Shown here: piece by piece, positions 24,568-33,127 of the stretch
How positions within the stretch are numbered: the first letter of the stretch is position 1
Layout: the number at the start of each line of letters is the position of its first letter
Source: DASXRA01 sp036506155
Lineage (GTDB): Bacteria > Actinomycetota > Actinomycetes > Mycobacteriales > Jatrophihabitantaceae
Assembly: GCA_036506155.1 (NCBI GenBank)
Contig: DASXSF010000025.1
Span: 1 to 64,000 of the forward strand
Direction: 5' to 3'
Length of the DNA stretch: 64,000 bases
Notes under the pieces: model-generated
What the model saw: only the letters and a program-made list of their open reading frames with translations
Told to the model about the DNA's origin: nothing
Database searches by the model: none
Made by a program: the position numbers and the translations under genes

Positions 24568-25859
24568 GCCGCCCCGAGCTGCCTCATCGCGATCGCCGTT
24601 GATCGTTCTCGCCATCGCCGGCGCATCGACCACGACCGGGCGGCAAGCAACGACAGCGCGGCGACCACACAGATCAGCCCGCCACCGATCATTCCCCACC
24701 TGGGGCCGAAGGCGCCGGCAACCCAGCCGATGATCGGTGCTCCGATGGGCGTCCCGCCCATGAAGCACATGAGGTACAGCGCCATGACGCGTCCGCGCAT
24801 GGTGGGTTCCACGCCGAGTTGCACCGCCGCGTTGGCAGCCGTGGTGAACGCAAGCATGGCAAGACCCGCCGGAACGAGCAGTGCCGCCGTAGTTTCGAAC
24901 GTCGGCATGGAGCCCGCCACCACCTCGATCACCCCGAAGGCCAGCGCAGCGCGCAGCAGGAACCGCGACGACGGCCGCCGAGTGCGCCGGGTGGCCAGGA
25001 TCGCACCTAGGAACGCGCCCACGGCGAGCGATGTGGACAGCAAGCCGTAGCCGGTCGCGGTGCGATGGAACACCTGCTTGGCGACGAGCGCCGTGGTGAT
25101 CTGGAAGTTCATGCCGAAGGTCCCGACGATGAACACCAGGACCATGGGCAGCAGCAGATCACGACATCCGAGGACGTAGCGCACCCCGGCCCGCAATTGC
25201 CCCTTGGCCCGCTCGAGCGGCGGCGCCGAGTACAGCTCGCCGGGACGCATCAGCCACAGGCCGGCCAGCACCGCGATGCTCGACGCCGCATTGGCGATGA
25301 ACGCCCAGCCGGTACCGACAGCGCTGATCGTCACGCCGGCGATGGCGGGACCGACGATGCGGGCGCTGTTGAAGATCGTGGAGTTGATGCCGACCGCGTT
25401 CGTCAGGTCGTCACGCCCGACCATCTCGACGACGAACGACTGCCGCGTGGGCGTGTCGACGGCCGTGATCATCCCCAGCAACGCTGCCAGTACCAGCACG
25501 TGCCAGTACTGCACCACCCCGGCAACGTCGAGCAGGCCGAGTGCGAGCGCGACGAGGGCGAGCCCGGTCTGCGTAGCGAGCAGCAGCTTGCGCTTGTCGT
25601 AACGGTCGGCGAGCACGCCGCCCCACAGGCCGAGCAGCAGCGACGGCCCTAACTGAAGCGCGGTGACGATGCCGAGCGCCGTGCCGGAGTTGGTCAGCGT
25701 GAGGACGAGCCAGTCCTGCGCGACGCGTTGCATCCAGCTTCCGGTCAGCGACACCAGCTGCCCGGACGCGAACAGCCGGTAATTGCGCACGCCCAACGAG
25801 CGGAACATCTGGGTACGGATGGAGGATGCGGCGGTTGCTGTGGTCTGCCCCGCCCTCAC
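24555..25859 (-). CDS. MFS transporter (MFS_3 type) in operon with MarR
   Basis: 434 residues from GTG 25859, which overlaps the marR stop as GTGA. The N-terminus reads MFRSLGVRNYRLFASGQLVS, then WMQRVAQDWLVL, characteristic of the EntS/MFS_3 group; GGVLADRYDKRKLLL is motif A, with about 12 helices. The C-terminus is Arg-rich. Control by the adjacent MarR suggests export of a toxic or signalling molecule. The 3' end overlaps the aldo/keto reductase end by 13 bp. Confidence 0.9.
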   Translation of the reverse strand: MRAGQTTATAASSIRTQMFRSLGVRNYRLFASGQLVSLTGSWMQRVAQDWLVLTLTNSGTALGIVTALQLGPSLLLGLWGGVLADRYDKRKLLLATQTGLALVALALGLLDVAGVVQYWHVLVLAALLGMITAVDTPTRQSFVVEMVGRDDLTNAVGINSTIFNSARIVGPAIAGVTISAVGTGWAFIANAASSIAVLAGLWLMRPGELYSAPPLERAKGQLRAGVRYVLGCRDLLLPMVLVFIVGTFGMNFQITTALVAKQVFHRTATGYGLLSTSLAVGAFLGAILATRRTRRPSSRFLLRAALAFGVIEVVAGSMPTFETTAALLVPAGLAMLAFTTAANAAVQLGVEPTMRGRVMALYLMCFMGGTPIGAPIIGWVAGAFGPRWGMIGGGLICVVAALSLLAARSWSMRRRWRERSTAIAMRQLGAAHQA

Positions 25860-26293
25860 AGCTCGGCCAGCTTGTCGAGCACCGGGATGACGTCGCGCAG
25901 CCGCGCCCGCTCGTCCGGCGTCAGTCGTGCGAGCCGCTGCGACAGCCACGCATCACGCTGCCGACGCTCGGATTCGAGCAGACGGGCGCCGGCGTTGGTA
26001 AGCACGATGATCGCCTGCCGCTTGTCGGTCGGATGCGCGTCACGGCGGACCAGCTCCTTGTCCTCCAGGCTGGCCAGTACCTTGGTCATTGACGGCGGCT
26101 GCACACGCTCGAACGCGGCTAGCTCGCCGGCGCTCATCGGTCCCTTCTTGCTCAGCGTGGCCATCGCAGAGAGCTGAGTGAGAGTGACGGACAGGTCGAC
26201 GCGCTGGTTGCGCAGAATCCGGGTGAGGCGCAGCAGGGACGGACGAAGCGCCGCGGAGAGTTCGGCAGCGGTAAGGCGGCTGGTCAGTGTCAT
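25856..26293 (-). CDS. MarR-family transcriptional regulator
   Basis: 145 residues from ATG 26293. Winged helix: LTLTQLSAMATLSKKGPMSA-like region (DLSVTLTQLSAMATL), GELAAFERVQPPSMTKVLASL (recognition helix) and the wing RDAHPTDKRQAIIVLT with the family Asp/Arg pattern. It is inferred to repress itself and the downstream MFS gene. A palindrome TTAGTTTATCTAA lies 9 bp upstream of the start, overlapping the end of pabBC. Confidence 0.9.
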   Translation of the reverse strand: MTLTSRLTAAELSAALRPSLLRLTRILRNQRVDLSVTLTQLSAMATLSKKGPMSAGELAAFERVQPPSMTKVLASLEDKELVRRDAHPTDKRQAIIVLTNAGARLLESERRQRDAWLSQRLARLTPDERARLRDVIPVLDKLAEL

Positions 26294-26301
26294 GTCACTA
26301 C

Positions 26302-26314
26302 TTAGTTTATCTAA
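26302..26314. promoter_or_regulatory. MarR operator candidate
   Basis: TTAG-TTTAT-CTAA, AT-rich in a very GC-rich setting, immediately ahead of marR. It covers the pabBC stop codon (26307-26309), so marR may have its own promoter inside the end of the preceding gene. Confidence 0.5.
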
Positions 26315-28151
26315 CGAGTAGCCCGAGAGCCAGCTCGGCCAGTTCGGCGTCGCGCCGCGGCAGTGGGTCCCCGTCAACGGACGCGATGGGCACGATACCG
26401 CTGATACTGCTCGTCCAGAACGCAGCCGTCCGCCTCATGTCAGCTACGGTAAAGGCCGAAAGCCGGGTCGGACGGCCAAGGTCGCGCGCCAGGTCGAGCA
26501 GCGCGCGACGCGTCACGCCGGGCAGCAGGTCGTCGCGCAGCGGCGGCGTCGTCAGAATGCCGTCAGCGTCGAGCAGGAAGACGTTGCCGCGGCTGGTCTC
26601 CAGCACCGTGCCGTCGTCCGCGACGAACAAGGGCGGGCCGTCGCGCTCGGCGCCGGCGAGCACGCGGCGCTCGGCCCACTTGTGCCGCCACAGCCCGGTG
26701 CGGCCGGTGACGACATGCACGTCGGACGCTGTCGGGGGTTGGCCCGCCGGAGTAACGCTGAGCGTGATCTGCGGCGCGGTCAGCCGGATCGCGACCCGGC
26801 CTTGCGGCAGTTGGATCGCTCGAACTCGCGCCGCCAGGTCGGCGGGCACGCCGTACCCGTACAGTTCGCGGCAGGAGCGGTCCAGCCGGGCCAGGTGGTC
26901 GGCGAGGCGCAGCGGGACACCGTCGACCGCGAGGATCGTTTCGATCAGCCCGCCGGCGAGCTGCGCGGTCGTCGCCGCGATCTCCGGCTCGTACGGCCCC
27001 TTCGCGCCCAGCGCGCCGAGCAGCGGGGCCGCCTTGTCCAGGCACTCATGCCACTCGAGGACCGGGACGCTGTCAGCCGTGATGCCGCCGCCCACGCCGA
27101 GCTCGATCGTGCCGGCGGTGATCTCGAACGTCCGGATCGCGACGCTGAGCTCCATCCCCCAGAACGGGCTGGCGAATCCGACCGCGCCGGTGTACACGGC
27201 GCGGCGCTGCGCTTCGAGATCGGCGATGGCCCGCATCGCGCGCAGCTTCGGCGCGCCGGTCACCGACCCGGGCGGGAACGTGGCCCGCAGCAGCTCGGTA
27301 CCGTCCGCGTCGACACGTGCGGTGACGGTGGAGACGAGGTGCCATACGCCAGGGTGTGGTTCGACGCTCAGCAGGTCGCTGACGTGCACCGTGCCGGTAC
27401 GGGCGACCCGGCTCAGGTCATTGCGCATCAGGTCGACGATCATGACGTTCTCGGCCGCGTCCTTCGCCGATCGACGCAACGCGTCGGCCGACAGCGCTGT
27501 GCCCTTGATCGGCGACGTCGTGACGAGGTCGCCGCGCTGCCGCAGGAAGAGTTCGGGACTCATGCTCACCACGGCGCGATCGCCCGCATCGACGAAGGCG
27601 CCGTACGCCGGGCGCAGCTGCGCGGCCGCACCGGCGAACAGCCCCGCAGGCGTTCCGGCGAACGACGCGCCGAGCCTGGTGCAGACGTTCACCTGGTACA
27701 GCTCGCCGGCGCGGATCAACTCGATCGCCCTCTCGACGGCGTCGAGGTGCCGCGCCCGCTCGGCACCCCCGAACTCGCCCACCGTCCACTGTGGGCGCTC
27801 AATGGGCGCGTCCAGCACGGCGACCAGCTCGTCACGCAGGCCGGGCCGGTCGGCCAGCGCCTCGAACCACCACTCCCCGTCCCGCCAGCGGAGCACGCGC
27901 TCGTAGAACCCGAGGTAGGTGTAGCCCGGGTCGTATCCGACGAACCCGAACCAGCCGCCGCCGACGGCATCCGCGCCGCCGGGCGGCATGTGCAGCACGT
28001 CGACGTCATCGCTCACCCGCACCGGGTCGCAGGCAATGAGCGCGCCACCGCCGGCCCACACGCCCCACAGGCAGACCAGACCACGGCGGCCGGCCAGCCG
28101 GCGCACCATCTCGTCGGGCGGCGGCCCCGCGCCCAGGTACTCGACATGCAC
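26307..28151 (-). CDS. pabBC: Aminodeoxychorismate synthase component I fused to aminodeoxychorismate lyase (PabB-PabC)
   Basis: 614 residues from GTG 28151. Residues 1-380 are the chorismate-binding domain: SPIKGTAL (the PabB-type PIKGT with Lys), VMIVDLMRNDLSRVAR, GSVTGAPKLRAMRAIADLE and VYTGAVGF. Residues 390-614 are a class IV PLP-fold domain: LAGGLIETILAVDG, LADHLARLDRSC, HKWAERRVL (PLP Lys) and VLETSRGNVFLLD. Together they would convert chorismate (with a glutaminase partner) to 4-aminobenzoate for folate. The two starts at 28151 and 28170 are divergent and only 18 bp apart. Confidence 0.9.
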   Translation of the reverse strand: MHVEYLGAGPPPDEMVRRLAGRRGLVCLWGVWAGGGALIACDPVRVSDDVDVLHMPPGGADAVGGGWFGFVGYDPGYTYLGFYERVLRWRDGEWWFEALADRPGLRDELVAVLDAPIERPQWTVGEFGGAERARHLDAVERAIELIRAGELYQVNVCTRLGASFAGTPAGLFAGAAAQLRPAYGAFVDAGDRAVVSMSPELFLRQRGDLVTTSPIKGTALSADALRRSAKDAAENVMIVDLMRNDLSRVARTGTVHVSDLLSVEPHPGVWHLVSTVTARVDADGTELLRATFPPGSVTGAPKLRAMRAIADLEAQRRAVYTGAVGFASPFWGMELSVAIRTFEITAGTIELGVGGGITADSVPVLEWHECLDKAAPLLGALGAKGPYEPEIAATTAQLAGGLIETILAVDGVPLRLADHLARLDRSCRELYGYGVPADLAARVRAIQLPQGRVAIRLTAPQITLSVTPAGQPPTASDVHVVTGRTGLWRHKWAERRVLAGAERDGPPLFVADDGTVLETSRGNVFLLDADGILTTPPLRDDLLPGVTRRALLDLARDLGRPTRLSAFTVADMRRTAAFWTSSISGIVPIASVDGDPLPRRDAELAELALGLLVR

Positions 28152-28169
28152 CCAAGTAGCCTGCCGCAC

Positions 28170-28406
28170 GTGGCGAAGCGGGTGCTCAAGACGCCGCCAG
28201 AACCGGTGCAGGTGGACAGCCGGCGGGTCATCCTGATCGGCACCGCGATCTGGTTCGTCGCGTTCGTCGTGCTCCTGCCGTTCTACGACTGGCTGGGTCG
28301 GCACGGACATCACGTCTGGCTGTGGACCTGCCTCGCCGGCTGGATTCTCGGGCTGCTGTCGCTGCCGCTCATCCGCAAGCACCGAAATCAGGGCAGAACG
28401 CGCTGA
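28170..28406 (+). CDS. DUF2530 small membrane protein
   Basis: 78 residues from GTG 28170. The charged start VAKRVLKTPPEPVQVDSRRV is followed by two TM helices (ILIGTAIWFVAFVVLLPFY and HVWLWTCLAGWILGLLSLPL) and a basic tail. The size and architecture match the actinobacterial DUF2530 family. Function unknown. It converges on the DUF3027 gene 15 bp away. Confidence 0.85.
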   Translation: MAKRVLKTPPEPVQVDSRRVILIGTAIWFVAFVVLLPFYDWLGRHGHHVWLWTCLAGWILGLLSLPLIRKHRNQGRTR

Positions 28407-28421
28407 ACGTCTGCGCGTCGC

Positions 28422-29096
28422 TCAGATGCTCAGCTCGGAGTGTGCGCCGCAGCCGTACTCGACACTCACCACCCGGCCGTCGACGGGGGCCATCTCGTTG
28501 CCGCACGCCCCGAAGCCGGCGCGCAGGGAACCCGCGAGCGGCAAGAAGAACCCACACGTGCCGCAATGCGCCGGCGCGCTGCGGGCCATCGCGGCGTCCG
28601 GGCCCGCTTCTCCTGCCTGCCAGCGCTCGGCTGCATCGAGGCGACCTTCGCGGGAAAGCACACGTTCCCGCCCGACCCCGAGCTCGAACGCCACGTCGTC
28701 CACCTCTGGGTCGCCGGACGCTGTGTACGCCGCCACCAGCCGCCAGTCGCCGGGCTCGCTCGGCAGGATGTCGCCCGGGCCCAGGTCGCCCGGACGCAGC
28801 CGCTCGCTCCACGGCACCCACTCCGGTGCGAGCAACGCGCCGTCGCCGGGCAGCAGCACTACCTCGTCGACCGTGACCGTCTTGGACCGGGGCGCGCGCG
28901 CCACCGTCACCGCCCAGTACCAGCCGGTGTAGCCGGGGACCGATGCCGCGAACGCGTGCGTGGCGACCCGCTCGCCCTCGGCACGCACACCCAGGTGCTC
29001 GCCCACCTGGTCTCCGCCGACCTCGACTGCGGCGCCCCGCGCGAGGTCCACGGCAGCAGCGCACACCGAATCGCGTTTCACAGCTGCGGCGACCAC
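28422..29096 (-). CDS. DUF3027 family protein
   Basis: 224 residues from GTG 29096 (GTG 29081 possible). The N-terminal part has AARGAAVEVGGDQVGEHLGV; the middle contains the YTGWYWAVTVARAPRSKTVT core; the C-terminus has HCGTCGFFLPLAG, FGACGNEMAP and VSVEYGCGAHSE, four cysteines likely to bind zinc. Function unknown; usually found near the MFS and cold-shock genes in actinobacteria. Its start is 45 bp from the divergent MFS gene. Confidence 0.87.
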   Translation of the reverse strand: MVAAAVKRDSVCAAAVDLARGAAVEVGGDQVGEHLGVRAEGERVATHAFAASVPGYTGWYWAVTVARAPRSKTVTVDEVVLLPGDGALLAPEWVPWSERLRPGDLGPGDILPSEPGDWRLVAAYTASGDPEVDDVAFELGVGRERVLSREGRLDAAERWQAGEAGPDAAMARSAPAHCGTCGFFLPLAGSLRAGFGACGNEMAPVDGRVVSVEYGCGAHSELSI

Positions 29097-29141
29097 GCGT
29101 CTATTGTGACGGACGCCCCCGTGCTACGGCAGGATGGGACC

Positions 29142-30779
29142 GTGGCACGACAAGACGACGATAAGCCGCGTGGGCGGTTTACGAAGTCTGGCCACACCAC
29201 GCACGAGCCGCGCCGACAGCCGCCGCCGGGCTACGACCCGCGCTCCGGCCCGCAGCCCACCCGGCCCTACCCCAATCCGCCCGGGGCCGCCCGGTCCGGG
29301 ACCGGTCAGGACGCACAGCAGCGCTCCGGTGGGTACGACACACCGACCTACCATCACATCCACCCGACACCGACGCAGCCGGGACAGGCTGCGGCAAAGG
29401 TCACCGTCACCCGCACGATCTTCGCCCGTAGCAACGAGTTCGCCCGTACCGTCACCCGCAAGGTGATCAACGCCAGCAAGGCCGGCGGCGCCGAGGAGTC
29501 GGGCCTCACGTCGCTGCTCTGGAACCAGGTCATGTCCTACGGCGCGGACGCGATGATCGCCGTCGCGCTGGCGACCACGGTGTTCTTCGGCGCCTCGACG
29601 CACGCCCAGCGCGGCAACGTACTGCTCTACCTGCTGATCACGATGGCGCCGTTCGCCGTCGTCGCGCCGGTGATCGGCCCGGCGCTGGACCGGCTCCAGC
29701 ACGGCCGCCGCTGGGCGATGGCCGGCAGCGCGTTCGGCCGCGCCGTCCTCGCGGCGATCATGGCGCAGCACTCCGCCGAACTGCTAGTGCTGTATCCGTG
29801 CGCGCTCGGCTCGCTGGTGCTGTCCAAGGCGTACAGCGTGATCCGCGCATCCGCGGCGCCTCGTCTGGTCCCGCAGGGTATGACGCTCGTGGAAGCGAAT
29901 GCCCGGCTGTCGATCTTCAGCCTGGGCTCCGGGCTGATCGGCGGCGCGTTCATCGGCCTTACCATCAAGGTCACCGGGAACTCGTATGCCACAGGACTGT
30001 GGGTCACGGCGCTCGCCTTTTGCGTGTGCGGCTACTTCGCGCTCCGGCTGCCGAAGCACATCGACGCGGTGAGCTCCGCGCCGCCGGCACGGGGGTCCCG
30101 CCTGACGGAGTCGGTCCGCATCTCTTTCAGGCAGCGGATGCAGGACTGGATGCAGCGCGGCCTCGTTCCTGCGGTGATCACCGCGCTACAGGGCCAGGCG
30201 ATGCTGCGCTTCCTGGCCGGTTTCCTGCCGATCTTCCTGGCGTTCTACGTCGAGACGATCTACCACGGCTGGCAGGCGGCATTCGCACTCGGCGGCATCC
30301 TGATCGGATCCGGGGCGGGAAGCTTCATCGGTACGGGCATCGGCACCAGGCTCAAGCTCAGCCGCCCCGAACGAGTGATCATGATCTGCGGGGCGGTAGC
30401 CGCGGCGGCGTGCATCCTGACCGCGATCCTGTTCTCGATCCCGTTCGCGATCATGTGCATGGTTGTGAGCTCCGCCACGAACAGTCTCGGCAAGATCGCG
30501 ATGGACGCGATCATCCAGCGCGAGGTTGACGAGTCGCTTCGCTCGAGTGTGTTCGCCCGGTCCGAGACGTTCCTACAACTGACCTGGGTGGCCGGTGCCG
30601 CCGTAGCGGTGGCGTTGCCGTCAACAGACGGATCGCTGGGATTCTGGGTGGCCGGCCCGATCATGGCGGCGAGCACGGTGTTCGTGTTGCTGCGCAATCG
30701 AGCGATGCGGCGCGCTACCTCGACGAGCAGACGGCCGCTGCCACCTGGCAATATCGCGCCCGGGCATCAGCAGCCGTGA
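29142..30779 (+). CDS. MFS transporter linked to menaquinone genes
   Basis: 545 residues from GTG 29142 (GTG 29121 possible). The first about 125 residues are hydrophilic and Pro/Gly/Gln-rich (RRQPPPGYDPRSGPQPTRPY). Then about 12 TM helices, starting at SLLWNQVMSYGADAMIAVAL, with PALDRLQHGRRWAM in the first cytoplasmic loop. Homologues exist in mycobacteria beside the csp gene. It overlaps mqnB by GTGA, so the transporter, MqnB and MqnD form one run. A role with a menaquinone intermediate or precursor is only guilt by association. Confidence 0.87.
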   Translation: MARQDDDKPRGRFTKSGHTTHEPRRQPPPGYDPRSGPQPTRPYPNPPGAARSGTGQDAQQRSGGYDTPTYHHIHPTPTQPGQAAAKVTVTRTIFARSNEFARTVTRKVINASKAGGAEESGLTSLLWNQVMSYGADAMIAVALATTVFFGASTHAQRGNVLLYLLITMAPFAVVAPVIGPALDRLQHGRRWAMAGSAFGRAVLAAIMAQHSAELLVLYPCALGSLVLSKAYSVIRASAAPRLVPQGMTLVEANARLSIFSLGSGLIGGAFIGLTIKVTGNSYATGLWVTALAFCVCGYFALRLPKHIDAVSSAPPARGSRLTESVRISFRQRMQDWMQRGLVPAVITALQGQAMLRFLAGFLPIFLAFYVETIYHGWQAAFALGGILIGSGAGSFIGTGIGTRLKLSRPERVIMICGAVAAAACILTAILFSIPFAIMCMVVSSATNSLGKIAMDAIIQREVDESLRSSVFARSETFLQLTWVAGAAVAVALPSTDGSLGFWVAGPIMAASTVFVLLRNRAMRRATSTSRRPLPPGNIAPGHQQP

Positions 30780-31348
30780 GCGTTCTGGCGGTTGTCGCGG
30801 TCGAGGCGGAGCGTGACGCCATCCGTGATGCAGTTCCCGACGTGGTTGTTGCCGGCATCGGTCCGGCCGCCGCGGCGGCCGCTACCTCGGCGGCGCTCGC
30901 GGGGCGTCGCCCCGATCTCGTGGTCAGCGCGGGGATCGCGGGCGGGTTCGACGTGCCGCTCGGCACCGTGGTCGTGGCCACCCGGGTGGTGCACGCCGAC
31001 CTCGGCATCGAGACCCCGTCCGGCTTCGAGCCTCTGGGCCCGGTGCTTTCGGTTCCCGCGGCGGACGCACTGGCTAAGCGCCTGGGTGCCCGCACCGGCA
31101 CGGTGCTGACCGTGTCGACCGTCACCGGCACCGCGGCCACCGCCACAGCACTTCGCGCGCGCTACCCGGACGCGGTGGCTGAGGCGATGGAGGGTTACGG
31201 CGTCGCGAGCGCTGCGGCGATCTTCGGCGTTCCGTTCGCCGAGGTGCGTGCGATCAGCAACCTCGTCGGGCCGCGGGATCGCGCGGCATGGCGCATCCCA
31301 GAGGCTCTTACGGCGCTGTCCACTGCGCTCAAGGAGCTTTTCGCATGA
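30776..31348 (+). CDS. mqnB: Futalosine hydrolase
   Basis: 190 residues from GTG 30776. It belongs to the purine nucleoside phosphorylase/MTA nucleosidase fold: VVAVEAERDAIRD N-terminus, VVSAGIAGGF (purine/ribose pocket), and VAEAMEGYGVASAA with the catalytic Glu region and RAISNLVGPRDRAAW. In the futalosine pathway it removes a purine base from (aminodeoxy)futalosine. It overlaps mqnD by ATGA, strongly supporting the assignment. Confidence 0.9.
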   Translation: MSVLAVVAVEAERDAIRDAVPDVVVAGIGPAAAAAATSAALAGRRPDLVVSAGIAGGFDVPLGTVVVATRVVHADLGIETPSGFEPLGPVLSVPAADALAKRLGARTGTVLTVSTVTGTAATATALRARYPDAVAEAMEGYGVASAAAIFGVPFAEVRAISNLVGPRDRAAWRIPEALTALSTALKELFA

Positions 31349-32148
31349 AGATCGCGTTCTCACCATGCCCGAACGACACGTTCGTCTTCCATGCGTGGGT
31401 GCATCGGCTCATCGAGAGCGCGCCGCCGGTCGAGGTCACGTATGCCGACATCGACGTCACGAACACCGCCGCTGAACGGGGCGAGTTCGACGTGGTCAAA
31501 GTGTCGTACGCGGCGCTGCCGTGGCTGCTCGACGGGTACACGCTGCTGCCCAGTGGCGGTGCGCTGGGGCGGGGCTGCGGGCCACTCGTGCTCACCCGCG
31601 GCGATCTGTCCACTGTGAACGGACGTACCGTTGCCGTCCCGAGCGAGCGGTCTACAGCGTACCTGCTGTTCCGGCTGTGGGCGGCCGGCCGTCATCCGGC
31701 GCGCATCGACGTCGTGCCGTTCGCGCAGATCATGCCCGCCGTGCGCGACGGGCGCTACGACGCCGGGCTGGTGATCCACGAGGCGCGCTTCACGTATCCG
31801 TCATACGGGCTGACCGCCCTGGCCGATCTGGGCCAATGGTGGGAGCGCGACACCGGCCTGCCCATCCCACTCGGCGCGATCGTGGCCCGTCACGGGTTCG
31901 ACACCGCCGCGCTCGCCGCCGTGGTGCGCGACTCGGTCGAGTACGCATGGGCACACCCGTCCGCGTCGGCCGGGTACGTCGCCGCACACGCCGACGAGAT
32001 GTCGCCCGACGTGCAGCGCCGGCACATCGACCTGTACGTGAACGAGTTCACCCGCGACCTCGGCGACGAGGGCTACACCGCGGCGGAAACGCTCCTCAAG
32101 CGGGCAGAGGCTGCTGGCCTATCGCCAAAGTGCCCACCCTTGAGGTGA
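31345..32148 (+). CDS. mqnD: 1,4-dihydroxy-6-naphthoate synthase
   Basis: 267 residues from ATG 31345. The N-terminus MKIAFSPCPNDTFVFHAWVH is the MqnD signature (MqnA begins differently), with the periplasmic-binding-like fold continuing through VKVSYAALPWLLDGYTLLPS, GGALGRGCGPLVLT, AGLVIHEARFTYPSYGL and YVAAHADEMSPDVQRRHIDL. It forms the naphthoate ring from cyclic dehypoxanthine futalosine. MqnA, C, E and the prenyltransferase are not in the window. Confidence 0.92.
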   Translation: MKIAFSPCPNDTFVFHAWVHRLIESAPPVEVTYADIDVTNTAAERGEFDVVKVSYAALPWLLDGYTLLPSGGALGRGCGPLVLTRGDLSTVNGRTVAVPSERSTAYLLFRLWAAGRHPARIDVVPFAQIMPAVRDGRYDAGLVIHEARFTYPSYGLTALADLGQWWERDTGLPIPLGAIVARHGFDTAALAAVVRDSVEYAWAHPSASAGYVAAHADEMSPDVQRRHIDLYVNEFTRDLGDEGYTAAETLLKRAEAAGLSPKCPPLR

Positions 32149-32170
32149 CGACGGCGGGCTCAGCCACATC

Positions 32171-32286
32171 GCGATGAGCGCTTGCGCGAAGAGCCCGCCG
32201 GCCGCGACGCGGCCCGCGCCGAAGGCGTGGAGTGGCTCGAGGCGTGCGCCCCGTGCGGGCGCCGCCCGAGAGACACATCCGGCGGT
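32171..32286 (+). repeat. Three-hairpin repeat, copy 3 (full length)
   Basis: About 115 bp in the convergent gap between mqnD and the cold-shock gene. It begins GCGATGAGCGCTTGCGCGAA, contains GGCCGCGACGCGGCC and GCGCC-GAA-GGCG hairpins, then a GCGCCCC..GCGGGCGC hairpin, and ends ACACATCCGGCGG. It is about 94 percent identical to the copy at 35431-35545, which is in the opposite orientation. Confidence 0.9.
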
Positions 32287-32290
32287 CAGG

Positions 32291-32674
32291 TCAAGCGTCT
32301 AAGTTGTCGGCGAAGGCTCGCAGCAGGGCGGCGATCTTGCGGGACTCTCCCCGATCGGGGTAGCGGCCCTTGCGCAGCAGGTTCGAGGTCTGGTCGAGCA
32401 TCTTGATCAGATCCTCGACCAGGGGCGCCATCTCCTCGGGCGGCTTGCGTGTCGCGCGCACCACGGACGGCACCGGATCCAACACCCGCACGGACAGCGC
32501 TTGGTTGCCTTTGCGCCCCTGTACGACGCCGAACTCGACCCGCTGCCCGGGCTTGAGCTCGGTCACACCGCTGGGCAGGGCATCGCGGTGGACGAACACG
32601 TCCTCGCCGCCGTCTTCGGCCAGGAAACCGAAGCCCTTGTCGGCGTTGAACCACTTCACCTTGCCGGTAGGCAC
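32291..32674 (-). CDS. Cold-shock domain protein with C-terminal extension
   Basis: 127 residues from GTG 32674 (AGGAG upstream). Residues 1-66 are an OB-fold cold-shock domain with RNP1 GKVKWFNADKGFGFL and RNP2 DVFVHRDAL. The remaining 60 residues (ATRKPPEEMAPLVEDLIKML, then RESRKIAALLRAFADNLD after a basic linker) are helical and not in classical CspA; this longer form resembles the mycobacterial type adjacent to the same gene set. RNA/single-stranded DNA chaperone. Divergent from the small protein and helicase-WYL gene. Confidence 0.9.
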   Translation of the reverse strand: MPTGKVKWFNADKGFGFLAEDGGEDVFVHRDALPSGVTELKPGQRVEFGVVQGRKGNQALSVRVLDPVPSVVRATRKPPEEMAPLVEDLIKMLDQTSNLLRKGRYPDRGESRKIAALLRAFADNLDA

Positions 32675-32923
32675 CGGAGCTCCTCTCACAAACACAACTG
32701 AAGGCACCGCACCAGCGGTGCCTCCCTCACACAGATTACTTGCCCGGACGCGCCGCGGCGCAAGAAATCCCGGACATTAGTGTGTGCGGTTGGCACCGCT
32801 CTGCCCGAGTTGTCGGGCTGTCTGTCCACTGTGGACAGTCGCTCGCCGGAGCCGGAGCCGCCCCCGAGAGACATGGCAGACTTGTACGTTGCGATTCCGC
32901 CGTCCAGACAGGAAGGCTGCCCG
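32675..32923. promoter_or_regulatory. Divergent control region between csp and the helicase-WYL pair, with two palindromes
   Basis: Contains CCCGA-GTTG-TCGGG (about 32805-32818) and CTGTCCAC-T-GTGGACAG (32822-32838), both perfect. The second is 85 bp ahead of the small-protein start. They could be operators or a transcript hairpin for the + strand genes. Confidence 0.4.
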
Positions 32924-33127
32924 ATGCCAGGTGCCACGCCGAGACTCCCGGAGCTGTATCAGCCGCCGCGGGGCGCGGCCGCCGACGACTTCCACGTATC
33001 CGAGCTCGCCACCGACCATGCCGGCGCCCAGTCACCGTTCGGCGCGGACATCGAGTTCCCGCTGCCGTTCGAACGGCTGAACTACCGGCACCCGACCATT
33101 GATGAACTCCCCCACCTGGCTGGGTGA
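32924..33127 (+). CDS. Small conserved protein coupled to the helicase-WYL gene
   Basis: 67 residues from ATG 32924, which has GGAAGG 7 bases upstream; a longer in-frame start at 32780 is less likely. Sequence is Pro-rich at the start (MPGATPRLPELYQPP), then acidic, ending FPLPFERLNYRHPTIDELPH. No known domain recognised. Its TGA overlaps the next gene's GTG (GTGA), implying translational coupling, perhaps as an accessory factor for the helicase-associated protein. Confidence 0.65.
   Translation: MPGATPRLPELYQPPRGAAADDFHVSELATDHAGAQSPFGADIEFPLPFERLNYRHPTIDELPHLAG

Noticed and set aside
32822..32838. Palindrome CTGTCCAC-T-GTGGACAG as a DnaA-box pair or origin
   Set aside because: Only one or two near-matches to TTGTCCACA, no cluster of boxes, no dnaA/dnaN nearby; a similar string also occurs inside trmH (about 23392).
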